Assembly (NCBI GenBank): GCA_019722365.1
Contig: JADFUC010001205.1
Location: forward strand, 541,314-605,313
DNA from: Lithospermum erythrorhizon
Taxonomy: Eukaryota; Streptophyta; Magnoliopsida; Boraginales; Boraginaceae
DNA: 64,000 nt
Direction: 5' to 3'
The position numbers were made by a program, and so were the translations under genes. Below the pieces are notes generated by a model, which was not told where the DNA came from, ran no database searches, and worked only from the letters and a program-made list of their open reading frames with translations. Positions 21,150 to 34,799 of this stretch are shown here, piece after piece; positions within the stretch are counted from its first letter, which is position 1; each line of letters opens with the position of its first letter.

Positions 21150-24100
21150 CTCGCTAGTATTGTTCAGAAATAGCCTTCCTACGAGTCTAAATCATTATCA
21201 CGGGGTAGTCCGGCGCGTGCGAGTGGCTTGTCGTATCGTCTGTCGGTCGTCTTCGATAACAAATTGGAATATCCGCCTGGCGATGTCGACATCGTTCGTG
21301 GATCCCACTAAACGGCGGCGGTTGTTGCTCCTCTTGCGAAAGATGTCTTACGTATTTAAAGCGACACGTGACATTTTTGCATATGAGTCCGATCAACTGA
21401 AGCTACAGAATTAGGTCTTACGTTCTGTGCTTGCTTGGCTGTTTATGCTCTACACTTTCGTGAGATGTAGCGAAGATAGTATCTTTGTTGTGTGCATTGA
21501 TCTTGGGATAAAGGGTCATCCTTGGAGGCTACGCTCTTATGTTTGATTTGAACCATTCAGGTTCCTGGGATGTGTTGCATCCATAACTGTGTCGAAACTA
21601 ATAACACTTGAAGAGTCTGACTTTTATCCGCGTAAGTAACGTGCGACAATTTGAATCTCTTACATGACCCCATAATAATCAACATGGTCATCATCGTAAA
21701 TGTGAGGATCCTTTGCGCACACTCCGCTATTGTAAGTGCTATTTGTTACGATCGCCTGCCTAATTTAGTAGTACCCATTGATGTAATAGCCGCTGTACCG
21801 TTTGATTTGATGAGTCGACCCAATTCTGAAGTGTCTTTGAGGGTGTGGCGATCTCCGTATTATTCCGTATATGATTGTGGAAACCATTTGCGAAATTTAA
21901 GCCGTCGTGATTTATTTGTTCCTCAGATCAAATGAAATTTGACTCTTCAATCAAAATCATGGTAATCACGGGATATAAGTTATTTGTTTAGTTAACTATT
22001 ATAATAATTTATAAATTCATTTGTTATTGAACATTAAATATACCCAACTACTTGTATATTCTTACTTGAATTAATGTTGCACAAAATATGCATTATGCGC
22101 TGTGGTGTATTGTTCATGGGGTCATGAAATATCGGTGTTTCGGCTTCCAATGCACTCCCTTTGAGTACTTGAGCTCTTTTTGGCGTATTTAACGTCTTCA
22201 GGGGCATTTGGTGCATCGTGCCTCCCGGAATGATTTAAGTCAGTTTCAATTCCTTCCTCGAAGTACATTGAGCAGTTTGAAACCTCTTTTGACTAAATCG
22301 CCTCGCATATTGACCATGTGCGTGCCTTTTGTCTTACCATTTCTTGATCCCCGAATGCAAACATGTAGAAGGTTAGTTATATAATTAGATAGATAAATGA
22401 CAATCAACATATATTAATAAAGTCAAATACTCACGACTCAAGCGGGTACATCCATCATGCGCACAGGGCCTCCGTTAAAAGCGACACCGTAAAGCGGAAA
22501 TGTATTGGTAGGTGATCCGTCGCGTGAGAATCTTTGGTGGGAATATTGTCTCCATCTTGCAAATTATCTGTGATAATGCGTCTGCGAGCTCCTCACGCGT
22601 CCCAGCATTAAGATTTGTTGATGAAATGTCGCGAAAAAGAAAAACACTGCGTTACGGTTTCCCATATCTTATCGGGCGTTACATGGCCAATCCGACAGTA
22701 ATTTACGCACAATAATAACATCGTGACTTTTCGGTCATTTGAAGTTCACATTCGAAATGTTTGAGCGTATCCATCGGGTAATTTGTGCTAACCAACTCTA
22801 AACTCTTTTACATTTGTGTTGTGGTTAGTGTATACAAAACCCTTGGTTTCCACTCCCAGATCTGGTGGAATTAGAGTGAGCAATGAGTTCAGGTTAATCT
22901 TTTAGTTCATTATCTCGTTTTCTGGAACATCCACTACGATTATTATGTAGGTTCTCACCATTGTTCTTCTCTGGCCGTCGATGTTGTGTACGATCTGTTG
23001 TAGACAGTAACTTCAAATCCCGAGCCATACTCCTGCGCACCCGGTTGTGCTGACTATACCGCGGTTCGTGTTCGCGTATGCGCCACCGCCCCAGGCTGCG
23101 TCGAGGATCAGTAAAATCTGAGATTATATACCTCGGCTCGATAAGTCGCTCTCGTTGCGGCGACCAAAGTTAAGGTCGCGACAAGCGCGCTAACACATTA
23201 TAGCGGATGTCGGCGGGGAAAAAGGGCGGTGACAATCAAGCATGAAAATTTCCATTTCTACGTAGTCGAAAAACTTAGTATGCTCCATCTGATACGGACG
23301 GCAATCTACCATGTGTGCTCCAACGAGATAACATTCATTAATGCGAGGAGAAAATCATCGTCATCAAGCTTAACCGCATGTTGAAGTACGCTCCACTAGG
23401 CATCCAGATAATACCGACGCGGTATGCAATAACTCATTGGCTTCATCGACGGGCGAAGAAAAATATCTATATCTACTCCACGGATTTTTAGGTCGGGTAT
23501 AATCGAGATAAGAATAGATATGGCTCATACAATCAATTGGTAAATTGTACACACGGATAATAGCGTACTTGAGGAATATTGGCCGTCCAGGCTTCCCAGG
23601 TGAAGCCATGCGTACGCTGAGCCGATCACGAACATTTCTCGGTTCTGGCTCCAAAATCTAGATATGTTCGTCAAAGTGTTTCCGCCGCTCCGTCCCTCGG
23701 TGTGTCATCCAACCATCGTCTGTGGACCCGATGTGGTGCACGTAATAAGTAATCTGTTGTCTTTCTTGACATATACAATCGTTGTAGTCGGTAATAACAT
23801 ATATATCAAACAACTTTCTTGCAATCATTGTTCCTCCCTTGCTCCTCATTTTTTGCTTTCTCTAAAAGCGACATGCCTCCAAGCTGTTCATCCTCTTGTA
23901 CAATTATTCACTTACCTTGAATTTTTTGTTTAGGCAAAACAAAGGACTTCAATAATTTCTTTGCCTCGCAGAAATCATTTGAATGTTCTACTCCCTGCAT
24001 TAGGACAACAGCGAGTTAAAGAAATACACCTTTGGAAATATTGTTGTGATATTTGTGATTCGGACTTAAGGTAACCAAGCTGTGTTGTCATTGATAACTT

Positions 24101-24596
24101 TATTGAATTCGGTGCAACCGTACATGACGGTTGGTTTCTGACCTCCATCGAGTCATAGTATGTTCTCATTGTTGTATTTTGATCTTCTTTAATCCCGTCA
24201 TGTTCTTCGTTAGTGTACCCACAAATTCGTGTGTGTCCACATTACGTAGAAGTTTAAACCAATACCGACCGTATGCATATATCGGTTCCACCAAATCGAC
24301 TACAGAAGATGTTTGCAACACATCGTAAATATTGCTTCAGCGAAACATGATCCTGCTTCGCCGTGCTCCCCGGATGTAATATCTTTCCACAAAGCCATTG
24401 GAGCAACAAATGCGTCTCAACGACTGTCATGCGGCACGCGTTTTTGCGCTCTGGGACATCATCATTACACTAATCTGCCGAGAAATAGCATGGTTTTACA
24501 CTGACCTCACGACTTACTAAGCGATATACGGGATTCACATAATATCGGACCTAACGATTATACATCCAAGAACGATCTTCAGACATTTTCCCTAAA
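21150..24596 (-). pseudogene. CACTA TNP2-type transposase with DUF4218/DUF4216 region, broken
   Basis: TNP2 transposase (Transposase_21) cuts CACTA ends. The minus-strand start MSEDRSWMYNR matches the family start M..DRSWMY.R and a stop follows at once. Further along, VETHLLL (about 24,400), DDGWMTHRGTERRKHFDEHI (about 23,660-23,720) and PEPRNVRDRLS then YNLPIDCMSHIY and RPKNPWSRYRYFSSPVDEAN (23,400-23,650) match the TNP2 blocks EPRNVRLGL, YNLP..CM and GPK.PG..IDIFL.PLVDEL. ICKMETIFPPKILTRRITY (about 22,540) matches DUF4218. LKGSALEAETPIFHDPMN (about 22,110-22,160) lies in the linking region. The DUF4216 part near 21.2-21.5 kb is very decayed. Confidence 0.88.
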
Positions 24597-24599
24597 TAT

Positions 24600-25440
24600 A
24601 TTGAAATTGGACATAATTAATTCGAATATAATTGAACATAATTAACTGTATTAAGTAAACCCTAAATTTGGAATAAAAACGAATTAAATGAAAAAAATAA
24701 ATACTTGGACATAATTGCACATAAATACTTGGACATACTTGCACATAATTGGAATAAATACTTGGACATAATTGGACATAATTGAATATAATTGAATATA
24801 ATTGAACATAAATAATTGTTGTAGTTAAACCCTAGATTTGCAATTGAAATGAATTAAACCCAAAAAATAAACAACATATATACACATAATTGAATATAAT
24901 TGAACATAAAAATATCAAAACATACCTAGGATTCGGAGGAGTTAGGTGGGGGGGGGATGGGAAGGGTGAGGGATTGGGTTTGTTCTTGTCGATATGCGTT
25001 TTTCGACTTTATATATTAAGCGTAGTGTCGGTCCGGTGTCGGTATAGTGTGATGCAACACTTTACCGACCTTATGCAGCCTTCACCAACTCCCTCGATAC
25101 TCAGTTTTCTTATTTTTCATATTAACCCTAATTATTCAACGTATAATAAATATATTCTATTCCCAATTAGTTATATATTAACTAATATATATTATAACGT
25201 AAAATATTCACGTCGATAATAGTCATACCGTATATGATGTTAATGCAAATAGTCGAGTTATACTCGTATATGATCATAATACCGAATCTTCTACGAATAT
25301 TTTTTATAATTTTTAATAATATATTTAATGATTATAAGTCGTAATAATTGATTACGTTACTTAAACTAAATTAAAAGAAGAAAAATAATTTTATTATTGA
25401 TTACCGACACGGACCGACACTATGCCGGCCAATTGCTGCG
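24600..25440 (-). promoter_or_regulatory. Upstream region of the TNP2-type gene in CACTA element 1
   Basis: On the minus strand this holds an A/T-rich leader or intron, a pyrimidine-rich block (25,000 to about 24,930) and, further up, clusters of ccgacac/gtgtcgg at 25,020-25,060 and 25,405-25,450. The same order is present in CACTA element 2 (55.56-55.76 kb), so this is a conserved part of the family. It is probably the TNP2 promoter and 5' UTR. The internal ccgacac clusters are like those at the ends. Confidence 0.55.
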
Positions 25441-25869
25441 ACACCCGGCCAAACTGACTAAATCAACCAAACACTAAGCCAAGCCTTGCTTAGACACCAC
25501 AAGCCACCAAATAACCACGACTATTTATCTCTGAGCACGACCCAGACCACGCCCGACACATTGTGCGAGAATCGGATGCCAAAAACTTGTTGTTTAACAT
25601 CAATTTGTTTTATACAACCTAAACACAAATCAAACAACATAAACAAATCAAACTATAAACATAACTGTCATAAACATCGAAATATAAACCACCAAATCAT
25701 TCAAATGAAAAATATAAATACAAATCGAACTATCAACATAAAAATATCCATAAAAACCAATAAAACTATCTCCATAAATCAATACAAAATCAATATAAAA
25801 AATATCCATAAATCAATCCATAAACCGTATAAACCATAAAACTATCGTATGTCACTGAAGTACTGTAAT

Positions 25870-27717
25870 CGCTATCTTTGAAGTGCATTGTGGGGGCGGA
25901 GCACACACCGCTAATGGGGAATACGGGTGGGGGGAGCTGGGTGGGCCAGGATGTGGCTGATGAAGTCTTTTTAACTGCAGTCGCTTGGCTACAGGCGAAG
26001 ATGGGGGCTGAATGGGCTGGCCAAGCAGACTGCGCTAGTCGCTTCAGCGGGCGGGAAGGGGCATCGGCTTAATCATCGCGGCAGCTCCTATGTAACCACA
26101 GGTACTCAGCGTTTGGATTGGGCCACCTGATTGTGAGGCCAGCAATCTCTTCCGCATTTCCTTGAAGCCTCGGCGCGCATTGCCGCCTCGGACTCCGACG
26201 GTAAGCCTTTGGATATCCTCGAGGCGGGGCTGAGTTCCAGAGACCAGAGAATCCATCGACATCTCATTTGCCGAGTATAACCGGCTCCCCAGCGTCCGGC
26301 CTTTCTCGAAGCCCAACGGCAGTGATGCATCCGCAGTGCACTTGTCGAAGCCTTTAATGGATCAAAGTCGGCCCGTGCCACCGCGAACAGACCAGCGTAC
26401 TCATCTGCCAATTTATACAAACATAAAAATGAAATATAAATGCATTATAAAAAACATATTAAAAAAAAAAACGTTTTAAATTTAATGTATAAAAATTTTA
26501 AACTTACAAAAGCGATCTCAGTACCGGGTTGTAGAATTCCCGCGTCGGTTAGGTGATTCGCGCGTCGCCTTGTTCGGTCAGGCGAATGTTCAGCGGCGAA
26601 GGGGCCATTTCCGATCTGACACACGATAGATTAAAATACATAGTTAATAGCTGTCAATATTGAAAAATAAAATTTAATAAACCAAATCCAGCACAGCGTC
26701 ATGGAGCCTACCGTGAAGCCCGCTGGCACGGGGAATGCTTCGAAGGAGGAGCTCAGAAATCGAACCCAGCGGAGTCATGCGGTTCTGCAATAGGTTCTTA
26801 CGGGAAGTCGACCCATTTGGTCATCGACTTTGAGTTCCGCACATACTTGCCAGCGCGGCGGGGTCCACGGATGGGTTGGGGCATGGAGTCCCGAGGAGAA
26901 GAGGCGGATCGTCGCCCACCAGCCCGCGCATTTTGATTCCCCACCCGTAAGAAAGATCTAGCCCTCTTTCTTTTGTTCGAAGCCTCCTAAAACGTCGTAT
27001 GAAAACGCTCCCTCCACGAATCTCGTATCGATCTGAAATAAAAACAAAATTAAGTTAGTCACAATTTCACAATTCATCGCCAAAACTTTTATATTTAAAT
27101 ACTTGCAAAAAGCATTCATATGCCATCATAGCTCGATCATCATTAGTGTGGCCCTGAATCTTCGACCGGTTCCTTATTTCGTTGCGAAGAATCTTTCGCT
27201 TTACTACCCCAACCAAGCCTACCATAAATAAGCAATTTAGTGAATCTAGTGGTAGTATAAATATTATGCAAACTCAATAAATAAAAAATGCACTTACTGA
27301 CTCGCCGAAGCGTGTATGGCAATCGCTCCCTTGTCCGTGAATGGCGATGGGCCTACTCGGGTCCGCGTGCCAGGCTTATTCTTCTCCGGAGATTTGTGTC
27401 CATCAAAATTCGTCGTCATTTCGACCCGAATCGTGTTGTATCTCTCCGCTTCATCGTCGGCGATATTGACTGACGAGTCTTGACTATCGTCAGGTGGCGT
27501 GTCTTTCCTTGAATACGCTGAATGAGTCGGCGTCTTGGCGGATAGACTGACGATGGTCATGGCCTCGTCTGGGGTCGATGGCGTGAATGCACTATGGAGG
27601 CGGTGGATATGGCTATCGCGAGGGCCGGATAATCCAGGCCTCTCTTCGGCCCGGCCAAACTTTCTCTTTGCTCTGTCGTACACTTAGCCGGTCGAGTTTT
27701 ACGCCCAGAGGAGCCGT
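25870..27717 (-). pseudogene. CACTA second gene, Transposase_24-type (TnpA-like), start codon lost
   Basis: This aligns with the gene at 52.7-54.6 kb in CACTA element 2, for example the shared bases around ggccgga-gct-ggagccggttata at about 26,290 on the minus strand. In the other copy the first codon is ATG in tttttatggctcctc. Here the same place reads tttttacggctcctc (codon at 27,715-27,717), so the start is ACG. Minus-strand frames of 90-129 codons remain but in different frames. Such proteins are thought to bind subterminal motifs and help TNP2. The 3' UTR-like segment (25,480-25,860) is A-rich. Confidence 0.65.
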
Positions 27718-28510
27718 AAAAACTGCGTTGAAAATTCTAAATTCTATCAAAATTAAAACAAAATCAATTCAATTCGAATCAAATCCAATTAGGTCCAATT
27801 CAAACAACATTCAAGCTTCGAATCTAATTCAAGCAAACATTTTGATCTACTTGAGCAACATTGAAACTAATACGTTATCGATTCAATTCAAATTGATTCG
27901 ATTTAATCTCGAATATAATTCGAATCAAATCGAATTCAAACTTAATCAAATTCAATTCAAATACAATTCGGGTTCCCAATTGATTGACATTCAATTCCCC
28001 GATTGATGCAATTAAACCGAATAAATCCAATTCAGCGATTAATTCAATTCAATGAAACATTTAAACCGAATAAATCGACATTCAATTCCCCGGTGAAAAA
28101 CAAATTAACAAATTAAAAAAACAAATTAAACGAGAAATTAAGATTCATTTCAGTCGATCAACCAGTTAATTGATTCGATCTGACGTTGACCAGTCAATTT
28201 TAATTCAATTGATTCAATTAAAATAAATTAAACCGAATAAATCCAACATTCGCTACCGATTCAATGCAATTAAACCGAATAAATCCAATTGATTGATTAA
28301 TTCAATTCAGCAATTAAATTTATAATTAATACTTCTGATTAATGAATTATCTGACAACTAATTAAACAATAAACAAAAAAAAAACGAATTAAAAGAAACT
28401 AGATCATAATTAAACATATAATAACAAACAATTAAAAATACAAGTAATTATAAAAACAAACAATTAAAAAAATTAAACGAAAAAAACGAAAAAAAACAAA
28501 AAAAAAGGAA
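27718..28510. repeat. Low-complexity aattgaatc-rich leader/intron of the CACTA second gene
   Basis: Degenerate repeats of aattcaaat/gattcaatt words without coding potential. The equivalent region of element 2 (51,930-52,690) has the same composition and ends in a splice-acceptor-like gcag just before the start codon, so it is probably a 5' UTR intron. Confidence 0.6.
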
Positions 28511-28850
28511 ACGTACCTTTTCCGGCCGGAGTCGGTGCAGTGGGGCAGTGGTGGGGCGGTCGCGCGGGTCGGGCCGGGGTGGCATCAGCAGTGGGCGGCA
28601 GAGGTGGGACGGTGGTGGGGATGGGGTAGGGTTGGGGGGTCGATGTGGATTAAATAGTGCCGGTTATATCGTCGATTAGAATTGTGGGGTATAAATAGTG
28701 GTACGATTTTTTTAATTAAGAAATTTCCGGACCTACGCGACATCAAAGGCCCAAATAAAAAATTTAAACGGGCACAGCCAAAACCGACATTTAACCCGAC
28801 GCTATACCGGCCAACATGGGGTGTGTCGGTAATTTCGCCGACACCATGAT
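28511..28850. promoter_or_regulatory. Right subterminal region of CACTA element 1
   Basis: A G-rich block (28,540-28,650) is followed by ccgacat, cccgacgc, gtgtcggt and gccgacacc words up to the terminal repeat. On the minus strand it would be the promoter side of the Transposase_24-type gene. Confidence 0.6.
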
Positions 28851-28866
28851 GCGTTTTTACGTAGTG
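28851..28866 (-). repeat. Right terminal inverted repeat of CACTA element 1
   Basis: In reverse complement it reads CACTACGTAAAAACGC. It is followed by the ATT target duplication at 28,867-28,869. Confidence 0.9.
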
Positions 28867-28869
28867 ATT

Positions 28870-31800
28870 GTCTACTCGTTGAATTTTTTCAAAAGAAAAA
28901 TATTTAATTAGATTGACTTTTTTCCCTTTCTAAAAAGGTATTGGTTGTGAGAAAAAAATAGAAAAAAAACCCAATACTATTCACTAATTATACTCCGTAT
29001 TGAAATATTTTCAATAGCTAGGTTTAAGTTTGTTGAAATAAAAAAGATGGGTTGGCTATTCAAATTTTCCCGAAATGATCGAACTTTTCAAATTATCTTC
29101 TGAACTGGAGTATATTAATGTTTCAAATTGCATATTAGTGTTTCAAATTTCATCTTGAACTATGTCCAACATTTGAAATTATTCTTTGAAATTTTTCATT
29201 CTAACACTAAAATAAAAATAAAATAAATTTGTTTACTTAAGTGGAGGACAAATGTATCAATTCATAAATAATAAAAATAAAACAAAAATAAATCCCGACC
29301 CTACCATCGTACTTTCAACCCGCCCCGTGCGATACCCATCCTCTTCCACTCCCCAACGTCTCCCTCCCAGCTAACCGCGCTCCAAACTGACCCGCCTCAG
29401 CGCCTTACAATACAATACTACTCGCCCCGCTTCATAATATGATCGATTGATATAAGTACTTCATAATGCTCTGTCGTTTTCATGCATATAAAGTCTTACA
29501 AATTATGTTTGGACATTGATCATCAGTTAAAGAGTCCATCTTAATTTCCAATTGATTGATATATCATATATCTTGTTTCTTATGATGTTGTCATCATCCT
29601 GTCCGTTGTCCAAACTGCAGATCCAGAAATCTGGAGAACGATTTTCTAAAGTTGAGCTTTTAAACAGCAAATCCATTAACTCAATTATATGGCATTATGT
29701 GGATGTATATATAGTATATCCTAATTTAGATATTAGTTTGTTTTTATCAAAATTATTTTATTGATTATTTGCAAAATGATATATATAGCATTTATATGGT
29801 AGGAATTCGGTGTTTGATACTTTGATGTTGCAAAAGAAAGAGAAGTGAAAACAAGAATACTGTAGATTCACATGCAAGCAATGCATAAGAAGCGAAGAAC
29901 TTCGTAGAATCATTTCTAGCCATAAGCCCATAAAGACAGCACCTAACATTTATCAACACATGCAATGTCCTTGCCTTTTTTCGATCTTCGAAATTTTCTT
30001 CTGTTGTTTTAATTTTACTTTTCTAATACTCGATAGAATTTCAAAAATGAACTGAAATATTACGGATAAAATATATACTTAGATATTCCTATCTTCCATC
30101 CTAACCCTTAATTTTGTTATTCAATTGCATATAGAAATCACATTAAATTAACAGTTATATCTATCTATCTATATCTATCTATCTATTCTATACATATATA
30201 AAAGTACAAGTTACCTCAAGTGTTTCTTCCTTTTTTGATTCGCCTAAAATATCCTTCCTCAAATAATTAAATTTGACAATTAATAAAGGATATTTTTGTA
30301 ATTCATAAATTATACATAAACGACTCCTATTATAATTGAATTTTAAACTAAGATATATTAATCGAGGGAGAAAAGTATGGTAGTGGTATTTAATATTAAT
30401 TACTTAAATAAGATCGTGGTTATTGATAAATTCGCCAACAATTCTGCTCACTTTATTAAAAAAGGTACCAAACGATACGAGAAAGTATATGCCACCAACT
30501 TATGAACAACCACATTTGAAAGCAAACGGAACTTGAATGAGCAAATAATAAAGTGTTTGATTATAATCCTAAGCTAAATTATGAGCCAAATATATGGAAA
30601 GCAATTATAATAGGGCCAAACTATTACAATAGAGGAAGAAGAAAAGTACACGTCAAGAAAAAAGAGGTCGATCATCAAAGAATTACAAAAGGGAAACAAC
30701 AAGAATGCCAATTGAATTTAAAAAATTAAAAAGATATCAACTTCCATAAAAAACCGAAAAGATAAAAAAAGACGAAATTTTGATTATAAAAGATTATAAT
30801 GAAGTTTATAATCTAAATTTTTTTTTGATTATTTGAGTATGCCAATTGAATTTTTAGATAATAAAGTTTAAAACATGTAGTTATTTTCAATTTTGATAAT
30901 TTCATAGTTTTAAAAAAATGACACTCTTTAAAATATATAAAAGTTTATCTAGGTGATAATTTAGTTTTTCGACATAATTTTTTTTCTAACTTTATAACAC
31001 GCGCTATTAAATCGCTTCATTTATAACGACGCCTTCATTACTAGTGCGTTAGAAGGTATATATATATATATATATATACGAGTTACCTTAAGCTGCTTTC
31101 TTCCTTTTTTATCATTTAAAATATCCCTCCTTAAATAATTTGATTTGAAAGTTAAAGAAGGGTATAATTGTATTCTAATAAATTTTTAGTATAACTACAT
31201 TTTTTTATTCGCCTAAAATATCCTCCTTAAATAATTTGATTTGAAAGTTAAAAGAAGAGTATAATTGCATGGTAGATAATCGATCTGTCAATGGCCAGTA
31301 AGACCGCTGATTCATGAGGTCATGGTCAACTTCATTTATAATGTAGTTGGATTTAAAAAAAAAGTATAATGTTCTTAATAAATTTTTGTATAACTACAAG
31401 ACTACACCAATAATATAGGATTTGCAAAAGTTGTCTTATTATAGGACTTTACTATTTCTCTAGATATATATCTATCTATTTATATCCATAAAATACCTTT
31501 ATTAAAAAGTTTAGTTTGATAATAAATAAAGGACACAAATTTAAACTTATCAAATACATTACAACGAAAAAATAAAATCATGATTGACTTTATGTAATTT
31601 CTTCAACATGAGGTATACTTTTAATCATAATCAAAATCTCATATGGTGAACCAAAAGTGCACTCGGCCAACAAACAATTCTCTCTCACACATGCAATCGG
31701 ATACAAAATCTAGATATGAAGCTAAATTAAATGGTGGTATATTTTCCAGCAAGAAATTTCCGCCCATTGAACTTCTTTCCTATTTTATCCCACGAACGTA

Positions 31801-32610
31801 CGCAACGCATACAAATTTAATTCAACGACGCAACACAATTGCAAAAGTTTACAATTTTTGTATTTCAGGTTCATCAACATTCCACCTGCATACGCAGCAT
31901 AAGTTAACGCGCATACGCAAGACGTTGGATATATAATATACTTAATGCAGACTAATAATAATGTGAGAACATAATTTCTAATTTCTACAGATTATTCTCA
32001 TGCACTTAGTAATTGTATATATTAATCCCTCAATCTCAAAAAAACAATCAAGAATAAAATGAAAATAAAAGAAGTGTACATTACCTTTGATATAGTTTCC
32101 ATACAAAAATATATATTCAAAATTGAAAAAGTTAATGAGAAAAAACAAACTTAATAAGCGCGATGAAAACTTTAACAAGATCTATGTTTTCATCTTCAAA
32201 AAACCTTAATCATTTTTAATTTCAAAGTATACAAAAATACTATAACTTCAAAAAATAATTTTAATTTTGTTTAAGAATTTGGAAATGAGTTTATCCGACA
32301 CTAATTCGTGTTGTAATTTCAAGATCTCACTCTAATTTTCATGTTAATTTTAAGAAATGTGAATATAATTTTTAATGTCAATCGTATTAAATCGCCCGCA
32401 TTAATATTATTGAAATAGTATACTTATCGTCGTTGAGTATTTCAAAAAAATTGAAGTTGAATAGCTCTAAATACAGCCGAACCTGGGCTGGCCAGAAGAT
32501 ATTTCGGTTTTCGAGAATTTTAAAGTTTTAATTGAATGAATGACATTATTTGGACGTAATATAAATTGAGTATATAACCAACGTTAATGCTGTGTTTCAT
32601 TGTCGGTAGA
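28870..32610. other. AT-rich intergenic DNA with short repeats
   Basis: No gene recognised. A segment containing gttacct, cttccttttttgatt and taaaatatcc at about 30,205-30,300 recurs at about 31,080-31,180 and again, partly, at 31,205-31,280. The first two copies follow tatata tracts. Several tatc/tatat microsatellites lie at 30,155-30,190, 31,058-31,078 and 31,460-31,480. Short open frames here are not supported by any similarity. Confidence 0.6.
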
Positions 32611-32619
32611 TAAAGCTTA

Positions 32620-34790
32620 AACTAAGATCGATCAATTAAACGACGGCTTACACGACTTAAATGAGCCAACCCATTTAAGCCCATAAATGGACCCAAGGCC
32701 CAAAAGAGGGCTCATTTTCTTCTCCAGTGAGAAGAACACGTGAAGAGCTCCCCCTCCCCTTGATTTTCTTTCTTCGATTTCTCTTCCATCTTGCGAGCTT
32801 TGGACCTCAAATTTCTGGGAGAGTTTCTCCTCATCATCCCCGCTGCTTCTGCTAGTAAAAAAAGGTGCGATCTTTTTGAGTATTTTATGAGATCTCCCAA
32901 GTTTGACTTTTGTTGACTTTTTTGTATTAATTTTATTGCTCCAGAATTGATTACAATCTAAAATTAGTTATTCTGAGTTGATATATCGTGTTGTGTCAGA
33001 ATTTCGACGCTTTTAGGGCCGTTGACTTTTTGGGATTTTGGGTTGACTTTGATTTTGCGGAGATATTACTGAATATAATTATTGTTTAGGGCTTAGGATT
33101 ATATAACAGTTGATGATAATCGATATTTGGGGTAGAAAGTGTTATTATGGTTGAGTTGACTTTCAAGTGATTTTGGGTTGACTTTCTAAAATGTGGTTGA
33201 TAGTATAAACAAGTTATTAACTAAGCATAGGATTGTTTTGAGGTGAAATTATATATTAGGTTGTTGGAAGAATATGCTGGAATTGTTTTATTAGATCGCG
33301 AAAGAGTAAACGCTTCTGATTCGGTGCTTATTAAATGGGTTTATCAGCTGGCGCTGATATTTTGGGTCGATTGAAATTGGTCATAACGCCAGTACTATGT
33401 TGTTGTCGATCGACATGGATTTGGTCGAGATAATTTAATTCACCATTTTAATAGTCTCCTCAAACATACTACAATCTATAATTTCTAAGTTGTTAATGGT
33501 AACTAAAATGGGTTGAAAAGTTCGAATTTAATTTAAGATGGGGCTGCTAAAATCACAAGGAAGAAAGAATTTGCAATTTCGTGTTTTATTAGACGCTGAA
33601 CGTTGGTTATTACTTGGACGACAGACATTTCTTATCATGTAACTCAAGGAGATTTATCTCACGTAGCATAATTCTACGATTACTTTAAATGGCGTATACG
33701 CCCTTGTACATACTTATAAAGAATGGTGTACATGTCAGTTGTGAATATAACGCGGTGAATAAGATAAAATGAATTACGCGAATGACGTTCGTATTGTAAT
33801 TATGTTGAATTCGTATATGCCCCGATATGAATATGCGGTCTATCAGTGCGATCCATGTTACGCATGGTTGTGTTTCAGCAAGGCCAAGACGGGCTGAGGT
33901 AAAGCCACGGCTCGAACTCCAACTTAAATTTCTCAGACTTTTGTATTTCCCGCGCCTCATTTTACTTTCTGGCCTTTGTCGGCACTTTGGATTTATGTAC
34001 TCTGTCATGAATGACGTGGCTTATCACAGGTCGTTTTACCAAGTACATGAATGTCATTGGTTGGCAAAGAATGCATTGCTGAAAAAGACGCATCTTTGTT
34101 ACTGAGATTATGAAAACGAGGTAAGTTGAAAGGCCTATAAGAATAAGACATCACTTTTATAAGAGTTGTTTATCAAATTTTATATCGCCGGAGCAAGAGG
34201 CAGACGCTAAGGTCGGGTATAAGAATGCTGCTGCATCACACGCCTAAGATAAGACAGATCAACTTTATACCAAAGATAAAGAAATGTCATTATTGCCTTT
34301 ATACCGCCTAAGATAAGAAATATTACACTACATGATAAGAAATATTGGTTATCACTGTATATCATTTGTCAAATGAAGACTGTAATCCTGATTTAATACA
34401 TCACTATAAAAGATTAAATCACAGAAGTAATATATAAACATAACTCTAAGATACTTTAACAAAGTAGAGATTTAAATTATTATTATTTTAAAGCATACAG
34501 AAGAATCACATTATTTTTCAGTCTTACCACCCCTATTTATGCCTGGTATTTATTTACAAGACATTTAATTTTACTTCAAAGTTTAATAATCATTGGCTCA
34601 TAAAACAAGCTGGCCGAGACAGACTTATATCATACTTTTCGCCATTATCGTCATCTACTGACTCACACAATAAGGTCGCTTAATCGCTATCCATCATCGC
34701 ATTCCGACATATTATGCCACGATCGGCCCTAACCTCAGATACCACCAGCTATTAAGCATACCAAAGCGATCGTTTTACGTTGTCAAATAG
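32620..34790 (+). repeat. LTR-like relic, probably Ty3/gypsy-derived
   Basis: The order and wording resemble the minus-strand region at 56.5-60.3 kb. First comes a leader with cttctt/ctccc tracts and a gagctt word, then repeated gttgacttt and gggttgactt words (32,900-33,190), then gaggtaagt (about 34,120), then taagataaga/ataccgcctaag repeats (34,225-34,330). Long LTRs with such gttgactt words occur in plant chromovirus-like elements, but no coding domain is present to prove it. No gene function is evident. Confidence 0.4.
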
Positions 34791-34799
34791 TCATTGTTT

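Larger units (their letters stand above)
19488..28866 (-). mobile_element. Complete CACTA (En/Spm) DNA transposon, element 1
   Basis: 9,379 bp. The left end is CACTACTAGAAAATAG and the right end in reverse complement is CACTACGTAAAAACGC. ATT flanks the element on both sides as a 3-bp target duplication. Both genes lie on the minus strand: a Transposase_24-type gene near the right end, then a TNP2-type transposase gene. The ends carry repeated ccgacac/gtgtcgg words, the usual subterminal binding sites. Both genes are broken, so the element is not autonomous now. Confidence 0.92.

Noticed and set aside
30188..31044. Possible Helitron (tctatacatatata start, ctag end)
   Set aside because: The ends fit loosely, but no 3' hairpin before ctag could be found and no Rep/helicase motif is present. 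The start-like words are part of a local repeat.
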